From Isoetes taiwanensis (taxonomy: Eukaryota > Streptophyta > Lycopodiopsida > Isoetales > Isoetaceae), in NCBI GenBank assembly GCA_021234155.1, contig JAJEKV010000055.1:4453637-4517636 (forward strand): a stretch of DNA of 64,000 nucleotides. Reading direction: 5' to 3'. Of this stretch, positions 34,831-48,075 are shown piece after piece (the stretch's first letter is position 1; every line of letters starts with the position of its first letter). A program made the translations under genes and the position numbers. The notes beneath the pieces were generated by a model. That model searched no databases. It saw only the letters and a list, made by a program, of their open reading frames with translations, and was not told where the DNA came from.

Positions 34831-35898
34831 GCTAACTACCCATGAAAATAAAGGGAAAATCCAATTATATCATTTGGACCCCCATAAAATACAATGCTAA
34901 TAGATGTTTATTGGTGTACCTGCTGAAAGCCTATCACCGGGATTAAAGAACTTCGCCTTCGATTTTGCGAAACCCTAGTGATAAGCCTTCAAAGAAGGGG
35001 CTTAGACAAATGCAAGGCAGAGAAATCATTTCCCCAAACCCAATGAATGGAGAAGTCGGGCAGATGCCGCCGCCAACCTGTACCCGATATCACCAACACA
35101 CAAAACGCGGATAAAAACAAAACCTCCCAGAGTGGAGGGTTGATCACGTACACGCGACAATAAAACAAAACCTCTTCAAATAGAGGGCTGGTCACGCTGC
35201 GCTGTGCCATTGTAAATTATAATAAACAAAGAAGGGGAGGGTGGTTCAAAGAAAATAAGATACTGCTGAGAGAGTAAAGAGGAAGCCGAGCGAGACGCTG
35301 ATGCGTAAACGCCTAAAATAACTTAACTCCCAACTTAACGGCATACGCGATGCATGCATGTAGCATGCATGCTTCCATTCTAGAATGGCGACCATGAAAG
35401 TTCAACAAACCACCAATACCAAAGGACTTCCTTTAAATAAACCAGGACCGAGGACGAAGATCATGGTGATAAAGCTAAAGAAGACAAGGTCGAAAGGACA
35501 TGCCACGCTGATGAAAAGAAACGCCACCATTAAACCAAGCAGAAGAAGCCTCACCGAAACAAATCAAAGAGAATAAGGTACCGCCGAAAGAGAGTAGCCA
35601 GCCAGCCATGACGTTGATTCAGGAAACGCCACTAAAATAACTAACACCAGGAACGGCGACAAGGCCAGACATGCATGCATGCAAGGTGCATGTCACTTCC
35701 ATTCTAGGAATGGCGATCCGATGTCCGGATCGAGCGGGATCAGTTTGGTTGATGGCTTTTATCAAACCATTAGTTGATCTAAATTTGTCAATGAAGGAGA
35801 GCTTGGGCATGAAGAAATTGGGTACTGAAGGATAGAAGGATTACCTTAGTTTCAGTTGATTTTCTTCCTCGCTTTAGCCAACAAAGATGCATGGAGAG
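34831..35898 (+). repeat. Unit E: pre-LTR region with tandem duplication
   Basis: Non-coding; CAAAGA(A/G)AATAAG at about 35,250 and 35,566 (period about 316 bp). ATGCATGCATG tracts near 35,350 and 35,672. Confidence 0.68.
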
Positions 35899-36245
35899 GT
35901 TGAATATAAATATGTTGACTACATAATGTGCTGAAACAAAGAAGGTTCAGCACTTGAACAGCCGGCATGCGCTGAAATGTACGTAAGGCAGCACTTTGTC
36001 GCAAGATCGTAGCACCGTAATTCCTAGATCAGTGCCGTAATTAGTGGACAAGTATGTCTGATAGACTACTATTCTTAGTCTCACCGCTTGTATATATATT
36101 CATTGTACGCTATGTACTGAGCGCCTGTGAAGCAGTAGATTGTATTTCCATTGCTTTCTCTCAATAGAGTTATTCTCCTTGTTTCTATTCTATCTCTGAG
36201 TTGATCTTGGCGGGTTTGTGCTGGTTTACACTAGGTTCTATCACA
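35899..36245 (+). mobile_element. Copia LTR, unit E
   Basis: Damaged start GTTGAATATAAATATG, TATATATATTCAT near 36,090, end GGTTCTATCACA at 36,245. This copy gives the clearest LTR end. Confidence 0.75.
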
Positions 36246-37433
36246 ATATCCCCACAAGGTTCAGGTCTTATTGCTTAGGTTCGATGTGGATGAGCAAAGC
36301 AAGGGTATTGCATTGTAATCATTCAAGATTAGCTTATTTCACTTAGTCTTGTTTCAGATACAACCTATTGCTTGGCTCTAAGTAGTTGTGGTCACAAAAG
36401 AGCACTCTAGATTTAGCCGCATCCGGTGCTTTCCATGTTATTGCTTCTACTAAATGGCCGTGATAATTTGACTGTAGTGATTTTCTTGTTATTGGCAAAT
36501 GTACCACTCTATGTGAAAAAGTTTCCTGAGAGGTTTAAGGGGTGCACTTACGACTTTGGCAAGATGGCCTTAGTTTGAAGCATTATTTTGCAGGAAGTGA
36601 TAAGCCTTAAGTGGTCGAATTGCAAAATCTTTATCTAGCTGCCTTCAAAGGACCTGCGAGGCCTAATATGGGATTTTGTTGGAGATTTGTTTTTCATGTT
36701 GCCCTCCATCCCAACTAGGGAGGTGATGTGGGATCTAGAGAAATCTATAATGAAGGGAGGCCGTAAAATGTAGGAGATCTATTAGCCACTTGCAAGGGAG
36801 GACTAAGTGCCTTGCTATTGCTTTGCTGGGTGACTAGCTGGTAGCCTAGGAGAGAACACACTCAAGCAAGAGACTGAAAAGAGGTGCAAAAGGATGTGGA
36901 CCACCTATTTGGGGAGGGTCTTAAAAGACAAATGTGTTTAGAGAAGATGGTGAGGACACCATACTTAGTACTCTTTGGAAAAAGTAGAGTGCCTCTTTTA
37001 GTATCTTGATGCATTTGGGATGAGTGGGGTCCAAGTTAACGCCACTTAAGGAAGCTCTTTTGAACGCGGGTCTTTTATCTTGTATCTCTGGGTGGAGCCG
37101 ACCAAGTGGTGTTGTCCTTTATATTTTCCCACTCTTGATCTTTGCTTTGTATGGCCTCACGGGGCTTAAGTGCTATTTGGTTCCTCGATTTTGGGCTTGC
37201 TGTCCTTATATTTCACTTGATCTTTGCTTTTGTATGGCCTTAATGGCCATGTTATTTTGTTCCCCGTGACGGTTTTCATGCCATGGATGAAATTCCATAT
37301 CCCATCTAGAAGAGATCGCTAGTTTCATGTGATAAAATACTTTCTATCCGCCTGTGGAGCCATACTTTTGTAATAAGGTCATGTACCACTATTGTTAATA
37401 AATAAAAATCTTTGCCTTCAAAAAAAAAAAAAA
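36246..37433 (+). repeat. Unit E: post-LTR segment with LINE-type poly(A) tail
   Basis: As in the other units, with a duplicated CTTGATCTTTGCTTT..TATGGCC stretch (37,133-37,165 and 37,216-37,249) special to this copy. Tail of 14 A at 37,420-37,433. Confidence 0.6.
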
Positions 37434-38020
37434 GGGTATTGCCAAAAAAAGATTGAGGAATAATGGTTTATTGGCAGTCGGAGATGATCAGAGAATGATC
37501 ACTCAACAAGCAAAGATCCAAGATTTTTTCAAATCCAGGTATCAAGCTCTGTTCTCTACACCCTTTGTAGATACCTTGAGTCTATAGGAGTTCTTTGATC
37601 TTATAGGCCTTGCTTTAGGAAATTTTGATGATGCTCTCACTTGATAGGCCTCTGCCATACAATTTCAAGGAGGTAGCAAAGCATAGCTCATGATAGAAGT
37701 CCAGGTCTAGATGGAATACCCCCTGAACTCTATGAGGCCTTTTGGGAATTAATGGGAAAAGGCCTGGTTGTTTTTGTACAAGGAACGTGGAGAGTTAAGC
37801 AACTTCATCCAACCATCAACATTGGCCTCATAGCTTTGATCCCGGCGTGGAGATGCCTCAGAGAGTTCTCAACCGGGACCTCAAGCAATACTTCCTATAA
37901 AATTTTGGCCAATACGATCAAATGTACCTTTCAACATAAAATTAATTCAGTATAGTCTGCATCCCTGCCTTCTAGGAGCATTCTGGACAATTTTATTGGT
38001 GCTCATGAAGGCCTTCATTG
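37434..38020 (+). pseudogene. LINE-2 reverse transcriptase, left part, at the array end
   Basis: It begins like the LINE heads of the other units but continues past TTTGAT (37,835-37,840) into LINE sequence: a REF-like strand, TSYKILANTIKC, then PSRSILDNFIGAHEGLHWN. These are the conserved RT boxes that follow IALIP in plant LINEs. It ends near 38,020, within the RT, where a foreign insertion starts; the next RT residues are found at 48,737. Confidence 0.85.
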
Positions 38021-38429
38021 GAATAGCATCGATCCGAACCATCGGATCGCTATTCGGGAAGGACGAAGCCCTATATAAGGGGCTATTTCTTTCGACCGGG
38101 TTATCGGCCAGCTCTCACAGCACTTCTTCTATTCTCGCTTCCTTCCCTTCCCGCTTCTACTCGCGGTTTCCTCGCTTTGTTAGGTCCCTTCCTTTCCTCT
38201 TTCCTATCCTCGATACTTCTTTCATATCAACCTTTTGCTTCCTTCCGACCTTCCTTCCGATCCTCATACTTCTTAAGCGAATTTAACCATGTGGACTTGT
38301 CTTCATCCCCTCTTATATTCTTCCTATCCACATATTATCGCTTTATTCTTTCTTCATGTCGACAGTAATCGCCATGTAGAGATTATTCTTTATTCATGTC
38401 GAATGCGCAGCTCATGGGGAGATGTTTTC

Positions 38430-38500
38430 TCTTCAGATCCAGGTTCTATATGCTCTCTGCATGGTTTTTTCTTCAGATCCAGGTTCTATATGCTCTCAGT
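38430..38500 (+). repeat. Tandem duplication of a ~39-bp segment
   Basis: TTCAGATCCAGGTTCTATAT followed by GCTCTC occurs at about 38,433 and 38,472. Short, recent-looking duplication, nothing coding. Confidence 0.75.
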
Positions 38501-38509
38501 ATGTCGAAT

Positions 38510-41500
38510 TTGTGGTAAATTCTGATTTGTTTCTTTCTGATGATGCATGCCATTTAATGTGCGCAAACTACTATCTTGCATGCTCAGATGATCCTTCAGC
38601 TAACTTTTTATACCGTGTTTTCTGATTATTCTTCTAGTTTGTTTGTGCCTGTTTGTGGTTCAATTTCCTCGGGGCTGCTCATGCATAGATGGTGGTTTTC
38701 ACTTTTGCATGGGTTTCTTCGCTGCTCTTTTGATACATGCGCTTAGCTCGAGCAGTGCATCTGGGGAATCAAATTTTTCCATGCAAGAGGACAGATTCGA
38801 TGTTTGGTAGCACAAGGTTTTTCCATTCAAAACCGGATCTCGGGCCATATAATTGTTTTACTTCTAACTTAGTTTCTTTCTTTTACCTTATTCTCCTCTC
38901 AGATTTGTCGAGATCCAAAGATCGCCAAGGCGCTCTCCCCACCATTTGATCGGGCCACCCGGCCCCGTGGATTTCACCCGCTACAGCCTCTCTTCTTCTC
39001 CTCGCCCATTGTCCTACTTTGTTCGTATCGGGTAACTGCTACCAGAAGAACCGAATCGAGGGATGTGGTCGCTGGAGCAATCAAGGAGGTTGATGCCGAA
39101 CGCCACCGTCACCCCATGTTCTAACAGACGGCCAGAGTGTCCGAAGCATTTACTCTGCAAAAGATGCCGCTTAATTCTGAATTCGCCCAGGCTCCTCCCT
39201 TTTTCTTTCCATAGTCCCAGAGGGCTCCGCCTTTCTCCTCGAACTGCTGTGTCCCGCTTCTTCCCTAGGGTTTGCTTTTCCCAAATAGTTGCCATAAAAG
39301 GAGCGAAACATTTCCACTTTCACCCGTGGATGGATAGTCGCCAAGCAGTGGCGCTGATCAATTCCTTCGCTGTGGATGCTGGTTCAACCTCTTGTTATGC
39401 CCGCATCATCATTTTAGTATTACATTCTCGCCTTTGAACTTCAGAGCTATCCATGTTTACCTAATTTCCTTTCTCAACTTACCAATTCCTAGCCCTTTTG
39501 GTCCACCACTCACATTTTTATTTTCTTTAATCAACTCTTTTTACGCACTATGTATTTCAAGCACCTTTATAGTGCTGCCGTTTGTCAGTTGCTACATCGC
39601 CACTTCTCTAGCCTCCATCCCCATCTCCACTCTCGTAAGCCTCTCCATATCCCCGATCCAAATTAGCTTGTCCTTTCTCCTTTGTTCATTTCCCTTAGAG
39701 CTTACATTCATCGCATATTCCTCTTCGTTTGTTCTTCTTATTGCATTTTGCTTTTGCGAACCTTGTTCATGGTGATTTGTATTTGTATTTCCTTACGGGC
39801 TTGGCATGGCATCATTCCAATTTTTGCTTATCGGAACTCCTCTATTCTAATATGTGCATGCTCATATTCATTCAATCCCGTTTTAGTCCATCTTGTTTCT
39901 TTCATATTTGATCTTCTATTTAAACCCTACATGTCTCAAACTAACGCATCGAATTTGTTACTCCGGACTTATTGTGGTATTTGGTATTTAGAGAACATCT
40001 TTATTTTATTTTCTTTTTCTCTCGTATACTACAGGGTTGCCTTTATCACAACCTCCAAGCTTACGCGATTTTGTCATTAACGTTAACTTTCTCTTAACTT
40101 TGTGGTGCCTCTTTTATTTGCTTCCTGCCTACTCTCATTTGTGCTTAGTTGAACACATTACTACGCAAATAACCTGGTAGTACCTTAATCTTGGCGGTTT
40201 CTAGCTTGAACATAGACCTTCCGGGATTTCCATTGTGAAAATGTGTTTTTAGCATGTTTTCTATTTGCTGCATTTGCTGCTATGTCCATTTCGTTTCATT
40301 GTTCTTTTAGCGTAACATTTGGGTCAATTGTTACGCATTCATATTGTTCAATGATCAATTTTGTATCGAGAGGTGTCATTCCCGCTGGGTTTCCAGTTTT
40401 TAGGATGATCTGGGACGAGCATTATTATTCTCTCTTTGAACTTATGGGTGCATTTGCATGGGCTTCTATTTCATTTGGGACACATGGATTTTTTAGCCCC
40501 TTTGCCATAGGAATGCTTTAGCCTTACGCTTATTAAGGGATGCATTTGGTGGAAGCTACAAAGACATTTTGCGCTTCATTATGTCATTTTACATTTGTCC
40601 TAATGTTCTTTTGTAGTTACGATTTGGTCGCTATTGACATGGGTTGTGTTGCAATTTTGATTATTGTTTTTGTTGAACATGATAATTATCGTACATTCTC
40701 AGATATGCAATGGGTCTTGACCTTGACCTTAACTCCGGCTTATACACGGTAAATATAATTATTATGAGTGATTCTTTTCCCCGCCTTTACATTGGTTTTC
40801 TCTGGAGAGTGATTTTATCATGCTATATCGAGCATCATATGTATATGGTCGGTTATGGATTCATTATCTCGCTTTTTATCTTGCCCATCAAATATTTTCA
40901 TTGCTCGCTGCACTTAGTTCTTTTGTTTCCATCTCCGGGTCTAATATTGCTTCTCCTTCCGCGGATATATATTTATGCCACATGTTGTATCAGACGCTTC
41001 TATACATATTTTCACGTTTATGGCCATTGGCTCTACGCGTCATGTTTCACACCCACCTTCCAGCATATTGATTGTCACTTTTTGCATCTAGATGGGGAAG
41101 TGGATTTGTGTCGATCGGGTTTACATTTTGCAAATTCCTTGTTCTCGCTTTGCTAACCTTATATTGGACCTTTTGCTTCATAATACTCTGAGCCTTATTT
41201 ATGCTATGGATTTGTCGCCTCTAGATATACGTTCGTTATTTGTCAAGAGTAGTTCTTTTACATGTTTATCATGAGTTGTCTTTATTTTGTATCTTAGATT
41301 TGCATGATATAATTTTCCATATAAAGATGTCTTTGTGTTTCCATTATCCATTTCCCTCACTCTGGTTATTGACTCACCTCCTTACTCCCACCAACCTTTG
41401 CACTTTCGACTCATTCTCCTCAAGTACCCTTTGGGTCAGAATCTCTGTACCTTTGACTTGATTTCTATTTGACCTCCTCCATTCATGCACTTATCTTACT

Positions 41501-42250
41501 CATTCTCTCAATTTGACTTTTACCTATATCCGCAATGTCTTTCGCTTAGTAGCGCGTGTTCAAGGGATCCTTTGTTAGGCTTTTTATATTGTTACAGTCA
41601 ATTTTGTCCATGTGTGTCATTCCGGGCCATTGCATTTCTTTAGGGATACCGGGAGAGCATTTGCCTTTTAAACTTCAGGGTGCATTCACCTGTGGTTTAA
41701 CTTGATAATTCATGTGTTTTTTCATAAGATATGCTTTTGCACGTATATATTGCTTTTTGTGCATATAGGTGCATTTGGTCCTTGTAAGGTGCTGGATATA
41801 TATTTATTGCCATTTCTTCTCTAGCATAATATTTCCCTATTCTTATTTACATTAGATATTCTGATGTACCTATCTTTTGCCTTCTTTTTTATATATTATT
41901 GATTGTCGCCTATTAATCAGCTTCATTTTCGAGAATTTGTTTCGTGAGGCGATCTCATTGTCTTCATTTCATTTCCTTTGACCTCGACTTTGATTTCAAT
42001 TGCTGGCCTTTGTCACCGTCGGTCCTTTTGCTCGACCTTAGCTTTCGCTTCCATTAGGTGATCCATATCGACTATCTAGTTCGACCAGAATCTTTATGTG
42101 GACCTCGCTCATCCTGCTCTCAGACATTTTTCAAGGCTTGTTCGAGCATCAGCTATATCCCTCTAATTGACTTTTCTCACCTCAAATTTTCACCATTCAC
42201 AAGGACCTATCTCGGCCATGATCGGGCCATAATGCATTGATTATCCTCGG
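38510..42250. other. T/C-rich interior of the 10.7-kb insertion, left half
   Basis: Open frames of up to 148 codons (such as 40,710-41,156) occur here but have no domain, no conserved start and a composition of Phe, Leu, Ser, Ile and Tyr set by the T-rich strand. No gene is called. Confidence 0.5.
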
Positions 42251-42254
42251 TTCG

Positions 42255-42376
<122 letters not shown>

Positions 42377-42379
42377 CAC

Positions 42380-45300
42380 CATTGTGTTTAATTTGCCATT
42401 TTCCTCACTTTTTTACATATATTATCCAACTAACCGCATTTCGCATTCCACCCCGATCTTCACCTTACTTTGACTCCTCCCATTTTCGACGATCTTAACC
42501 CTAGGCACAATTTTGGTCGCATCTTAGGGCATTTGATATCTTGCAAATGGAATCTAAGGTTACATTGGCATTAGGTTTCCCGTGAAAATTGCATTTAGGA
42601 TACGTTGGTCTTTATCTCCGTGACCTTATTCACACTGTATATAGTTTCTTATTGGGATTTTATATTTTTGTTATGTTCCTCTTCATGTCCTCTTTGCTAG
42701 ACGCCTCTGGCCATTCATGGGGCCATTGTTTCAAAGTTATGCTGTCTTTACTTGTCTTTACTTCGCAATCTTCCAACCTTCGCTAACGCTCTCTCAAGAT
42801 ATTGTTTCAAGTAGGGAAACTATATCCTACCCTTAACCATAACTTCGTCCATATTTTGTTTCCACGAATTTTCTTTTCTTTGATATAGCACTTCTTCCTT
42901 TCCACTCAAGTTCTAACTCCGCCGGCGGATTTGACATTGATATCGCATTTTGCCTTTGTTCTATCGCTTCCTCTTCCACCCTTTTGTCTCTACACCCGGC
43001 ATTAACTCATTTGAGTATGGTTACTGATTAATAATTACTATGTTTTTCATGGATGCTTTTTGCATGTGTATCCTATTGTTTAAGTTTCTGGTTTTTCCGC
43101 CAATAAGTGGAAAAGTTTTAGATTTTTCTAAGTTCATTTTTCTAAGGTTGTGGGAGTTTCTTTACTCACCGGAAAATTTTCCTGCTATCCAAATTGAGCA
43201 TTTGCATCAGACGCATGATTTCCTGGAAATAATACTTTTGGGGCCGAGATCCCAGATCCCCCACTTCCGTGGAATTCTTTATCCGAATGGGTTATCCCTA
43301 CATTAGGCATGTTGCTCGTAATGATACGCTTTATGGATCGATTTTCAAGGTGTTCCCGGCTGGTATTTGCAGACGACATGTGACCGCACTCCATACCTCA
43401 TGGAATCCATTGGTGGCTGTAGATGTAAGGTCGACCTTTGTATGCAAGTAGCTGCTTGTTTTTGGCCAAATTTGATGTTTGAGGTGCTAGTTGTCTCTTA
43501 CAGACAAACGGAGCTGAAGTACCCCAGAGGCAACACTTCAGACCTTAGCCATCTGCATATATTTTGCATGCAGTAGATGCAAATGGGATCTAGAGACCCA
43601 TAGAAATTCTCTCAGAATGATTGTGAGGATTTTTTTAGCCTGCCAAGTGATCAAATATCTCAAAAACCCCCTATTATTATGTGTAGGATCCCGAAGACCA
43701 GCTGCTGTATCCGAGAGGACGAAGTCGAAATGGCACCATCGATATTGTTTACACATGCGATGCAGGACTTAAAGGCCTAAATCGCTAAATAATTTGTGGA
43801 TTTCAAGGTTAGTTGCATTGTATAGAAGTAAGCAAGCATCTTCATCCACCTATCCGCAAAGAAGCCTTCTTTACAAAATTCTTTCTTTACTTAAATCATA
43901 CTATTGGTTGCATATATTTGTATGGATAAATGATTATTTATGCAGTTTTGTTGTTTCATGATACAAGCAAAGTAGAGCATTCATCCAAAGAAGATAAATA
44001 CTTTCAGATTGAAGCTCTTCAGGAGGGGGCTTTGGTGACCCACCCATTTTGTGGTTTGTCTTGACTTGGCAGATCTCGGGTGTCAAGGCCTTTCTCAAAA
44101 GATAAAGATCGTGACTACAAATAAGATAAAGGCTGGACATTATATCCTCAGAACTTGGTTACGTGTGTAACTTGATCCAGTCCAAAATACTAATCTATCC
44201 GGCATGTGCATCCTAAACCATCATTCTAGATTATCTCAGCCCTAATGAGTTGTGATTGTACAATTGACATTGCGTGATTTGTGGTGTTATAACTCGATGC
44301 CACTTCAAAATGACTACAGAGGATATTAGATGGTACTTTTTGCAAGCATTGATTTTAGCCTATCGCGACTGCGGTAAACTAAGAGGGTTATTATCCAGCA
44401 TAACTTCAAGAAGATTTCACTCAGGGCATGTGCAAAGGCTTCCCATAAGTCTCCAGATTTTTGCTTTTGAACAGTCCAAGAAAGATGTATAGATGTAGGA
44501 GGCATCTCATTCTCGCTTCCGCAACAAACAAGAAGGTCAAATGCTTTCTTATTGTTTTATGTGGCTAGCTATAATTTTATTCCCCAGACTTATAATTGTA
44601 GTTTAATGCCTTAGGTCAGCAGAGGACTCCAAAGGTCTTCTCACATCTCGAATTTTGACAATGAATATGCATTCTTACGCTTATTCTTTTAGGTTGACCT
44701 CATTGTGCTTTGACATTCGAAGCTCTTTGTAGGGCATTGGGTGTAGCAATGGGTCCTTAATAAGCCGCTTGTGCATTTCGTATAAGAGCTTGAGCATGAA
44801 AAGACATTTTAATTTGCCAAGCCCCGTGGCAACAATGGATGTGGTAAGTAACAACCGCAGATTTGCTTCTTTTCTAGCTATTTAGATTTCTCTCATTTGT
44901 TTCTTTGTTTTGTGCTTTTAATTTATGAGCTCAATTTCGGGATTCATGGTGTATTCATGCATGGGATTTGTCTTGCCTCAATGTATCATTATTGCAGAAG
45001 GAAGTGAAGAAGCAGGGATGGCATGTTACACATCAATATAGGACATTTTAAGACACTTTATACTTCCACAACTGGGCCGCTACATCCGCTACTTCGAAGC
45101 CAAGTACACTATTATTTTAGTTCGGCTTCTGGCCTGCGCAGATGGTTATTGAGATTGCATATTTTGTTGCAGGAATGAGCTATACCAAAATGAAATGAGT
45201 AATCTCACGGATAAAGTGGTCTTTGATGCTATGTCAAACTTTAGGTGAGATCGGAGCCAACCAGCTTTGTGGAGGTTATATGTCCCGGCATGCCTCATGA

Positions 45301-45650
45301 TCAAGATAGTTGCGTATGGAGCTTTAGTTTTGATGCAAGAATCTGATTGCATGTTACAACAACCACATTAAATGCGCAGGACATTTAAAAAACGTATTCA
45401 CACTTTCACAACTGTTGCATGTGCTAATTAATCAGGAAATTTGTCTTATGTTTTAGTTTGTGTCACAAGATGTTCTAAATACCATTAGTTTTGCAAGATG
45501 GTTTATAAGGTCCAACACTTAAGTTGTTCCAATAGATAACTTTTGTTTATCCAACTACAAACATTAACATCATAAACAATGGTCTATAGTCCTATGGCTC
45601 CCCGGATTTCCAACCATTGACCATGTTAGGCATCTTTAAGGTGAAATTTG
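42380..45650. other. 10.7-kb insertion, middle, unassigned
   Basis: Less T-rich after about 43,300. Frames of 60-88 codons (43,040-43,576; 44,274-44,492) look like ordinary protein composition but show no motif I can name and no consistent exon structure. Confidence 0.4.
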
Positions 45651-45654
45651 GAAC

Positions 45655-46040
45655 TTCCATTACACATCAACTAATGAATTGTGTAACACAATTCACACCA
45701 AAGTCCATGTAATCACTTCATGCATTGCTCTGCACAGAACATGCTCTCACCTTCAAGGATCTCATACAACTTCACCATCATAATACTAAACTCATGAATT
45801 ATAACATAATTCACACCAAATTTCATGCACTCACTTCAACATGCTCAACTTCATTTAGAATCTCACATGCATAATTCAACTTCACTTTCTTTACTCACGC
45901 TGACATTTCACTGAAATTACATCACTCACACTCAATATTCGATAAACTAAGATTAGAAACATATCTTCAACATAATCAATTGTTAGTGCTCTACATTTCG
46001 CTTATCATATGTTAGTACTCTACATTTCGCTATCACACAC
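45655..46040 (+). repeat. Degenerate A/C-rich repeats
   Basis: ATTCACACCAAA..CCATG.A.TCACTTCA occurs at about 45,690 and 45,809. TTAGTRCTCTACATTTCGCT is repeated at 45,984 and 46,011. Confidence 0.6.
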
Positions 46041-47730
46041 GCGTATATAAAAATGTAAAGATACGCTTATACCCTTTATGTATATTGGGTGGCTCCAGAC
46101 TTTACTTTGGTTCTGTAAAGCCTTAAAACATTTTAAAATCTACCGTGATTCCATTCTCCGATTTTCCTTCGGGTCCTTCTCTAATATCGCTAGGTATTTG
46201 TGAGCACGTCTACAACTACGGTCAACTACAATAGAATCAGATTAAGAACGCACCCATTACTAGTTTTATTTAAAACATAAAGGGGAATATGGTTAACTAA
46301 TTTGCATTCCTCGCTCTATGGATGTTTTCACCGCTACCAATTTATGGTGTTGGGGCTTAGTTCCTCTCTCCAGATTTTCGGTTTCCTTATAGGGTTTGTG
46401 CATAGTATGCCACCTCGGGTCATTCATGATATTGTTTTTCGAGAGGGTTGTTCTCTATTAGCCCCGACATTAGCCGGTTGATTTGATCTTGATCTTGCCC
46501 CTTTTGCTTTTGACTTGGCCCATTGCTTGCTTTCTATCCATCCATATCCTTCTACCACGCTCGACTTAGTTTGAGTTCGCTTCCACGCCAAGGTTCTCAA
46601 CTCAACCTTTGCTTTCTATCGCTTTGTTCAATTGCCTATTTCACATAGGCCTCTCTTAACCATGCATTCTGATCTCGACCTCATTCACGGTGACATAGTG
46701 CCATTGACTGATCGGGCCTACCCATCTAACACCTCCGCTTTTCGTAGCCCCATGGCTAGCTTTACTACTAATATAAGGCCACTTCACCACGCCATTGTGT
46801 TTTTGGTCCATTTATCATTACCTTTCTACAGCGCACTCATACGTATGGCACCTCGCTTTAATAATTTGTGACTTTTACTTCAGCTCATTATGTTTCATCG
46901 GTCTTTTTACCATATGGCTGACCTCCTGCCTTCCACCCCCAATCTGGCATTTGACCTCCATCTCTTCCTTTTCCCTTCATAACCTCACTTTTGACTACTT
47001 ACCTCTTTATATTTTCGCCATTGGATCCACCTTAACTTTCGCCTTCAATTCCTTCTTGACCTTTCTTTGTCTAGTGTTAATATGCCTCCATCCTCCATCC
47101 GCCCCTCGCTTTGCCTTTCGTATATGTATCCTATTGGGGCTTTTATTTATGGCTTTCTTTATGCATATGGTATTCTTTGTCTTCCGACATCACCACACTT
47201 GGGTCATCTTCCTTTTATGCTTCTCTTTGTCTTGATAGGAGTATCTTACGCTGAACATCAGACACAAGGTTATATTGGCCCATTCTCATTTTGTGCATGG
47301 TGCTGGTTCCCCGCGGATCTTAGTTCTCTGGTAATCCATTTCTAGTCGCCTATTGAGGGTTTTGCACTTGTAGTGATCTTTTTCTATCGGTCCGATCATT
47401 ATATATCATTGGCATATTATTTGCTATTTGGCTTTATCGATAGGTCGCGATATTGGGCGCTTTGCGCAATCGTGATTGGTATTTTGGCGACATGGGTTTC
47501 TATTAGATCATTTTTCCTTTTGTATGCTTCTCTTTATCTATAGATGTGGCGCGGTCTACGCTTGTTGTAATAATAAGGTGTTATATTAGCACATTCTAAT
47601 GGCCACTTTTCGCTTTGTTTCGCGGTTCTTTTATGGTTCTTTTACATTGATGCTATCTTTCTCTCGATGTCGTTTTTATGGACCGCTTTTGCCAGGAAGC
47701 CGCTTATTTTAATGAATAATGGTGACGCTT
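46040..47730. other. 10.7-kb insertion, right half, unassigned
   Basis: T/C-rich again, like 38.5-42 kb, with some phrases in common (GATCGGGCC, CTTTCGC). The 146-codon frame at 46,795-47,235 is a composition effect. Confidence 0.45.
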
Positions 47731-47739
47731 CATTTCTAT

Positions 47740-48075
47740 TTATCAGCGTTTAATGATGTTGTAGCCATTGTTCAGCATTATTTTGCAAAGCATATTTTAC
47801 ATGATTGTTATCCGCCTGCTGGTGACGCTTTTTCCCACCATAGGTGATAAAGCATTCCACCAGCGGGTGATGCCGCTTTATTTCACCTCGAGGGTGACGT
47901 GATATTTTTACTGCATTGTTTTCAACTGCTGCGATGCATAATTGTTTTCCCACCCGCGGTGATGCTATTCCACCAAGCGAAGTGATGCTCGCTTTATTTC
48001 CACCTCGAGGGTGACGATATTTCTTTCTACTGCATTGTTTCTCCAATTCGGTGATAAGCCGTTTTCCACCCTATT
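47740..48075 (+). repeat. ~116-bp tandem repeats with CACCTCGAGGGTGACG
   Basis: CACCTCGAGGGTGACG lies at about 47,885 and 48,002, each preceded by TGATGC.GCTTTATTTC and followed by GATATTT..TACTGCATTGTTT. Less exact GGTGATGC/GGTGACGC motifs extend on both sides. Confidence 0.75.

Larger units (their letters stand above)
1..38020 (+). repeat. Tandem array of ~4.03-kb chimeric Copia/LINE units
   Basis: Five Copia LTR starts (633; 4,663; 8,144; 31,868; 35,899) are followed each time by the same series: post-LTR segment, poly(A), LINE RT head, Copia RT-RNase H, duplicated pre-LTR block, next LTR. Spacings are 4,030, 3,481 (a 560-bp deletion), 23,724 and 4,031. The 23.7-kb interval contains two DNA transposons of 7,695 and 11,998 bp; without them and one 3-bp target duplication each it is 4,025. 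The first unit is cut by the window edge. The last runs into unique LINE sequence after 37,840, so that is the right end of the array. No unit holds gag, protease or integrase, so the array cannot move by itself. Confidence 0.88.

Noticed and set aside
40710-41156. 148-codon hydrophobic frame, seen as a possible membrane protein
   Set aside because: The whole region is T-rich and yields hydrophobic frames in all phases; no domain or codon bias.
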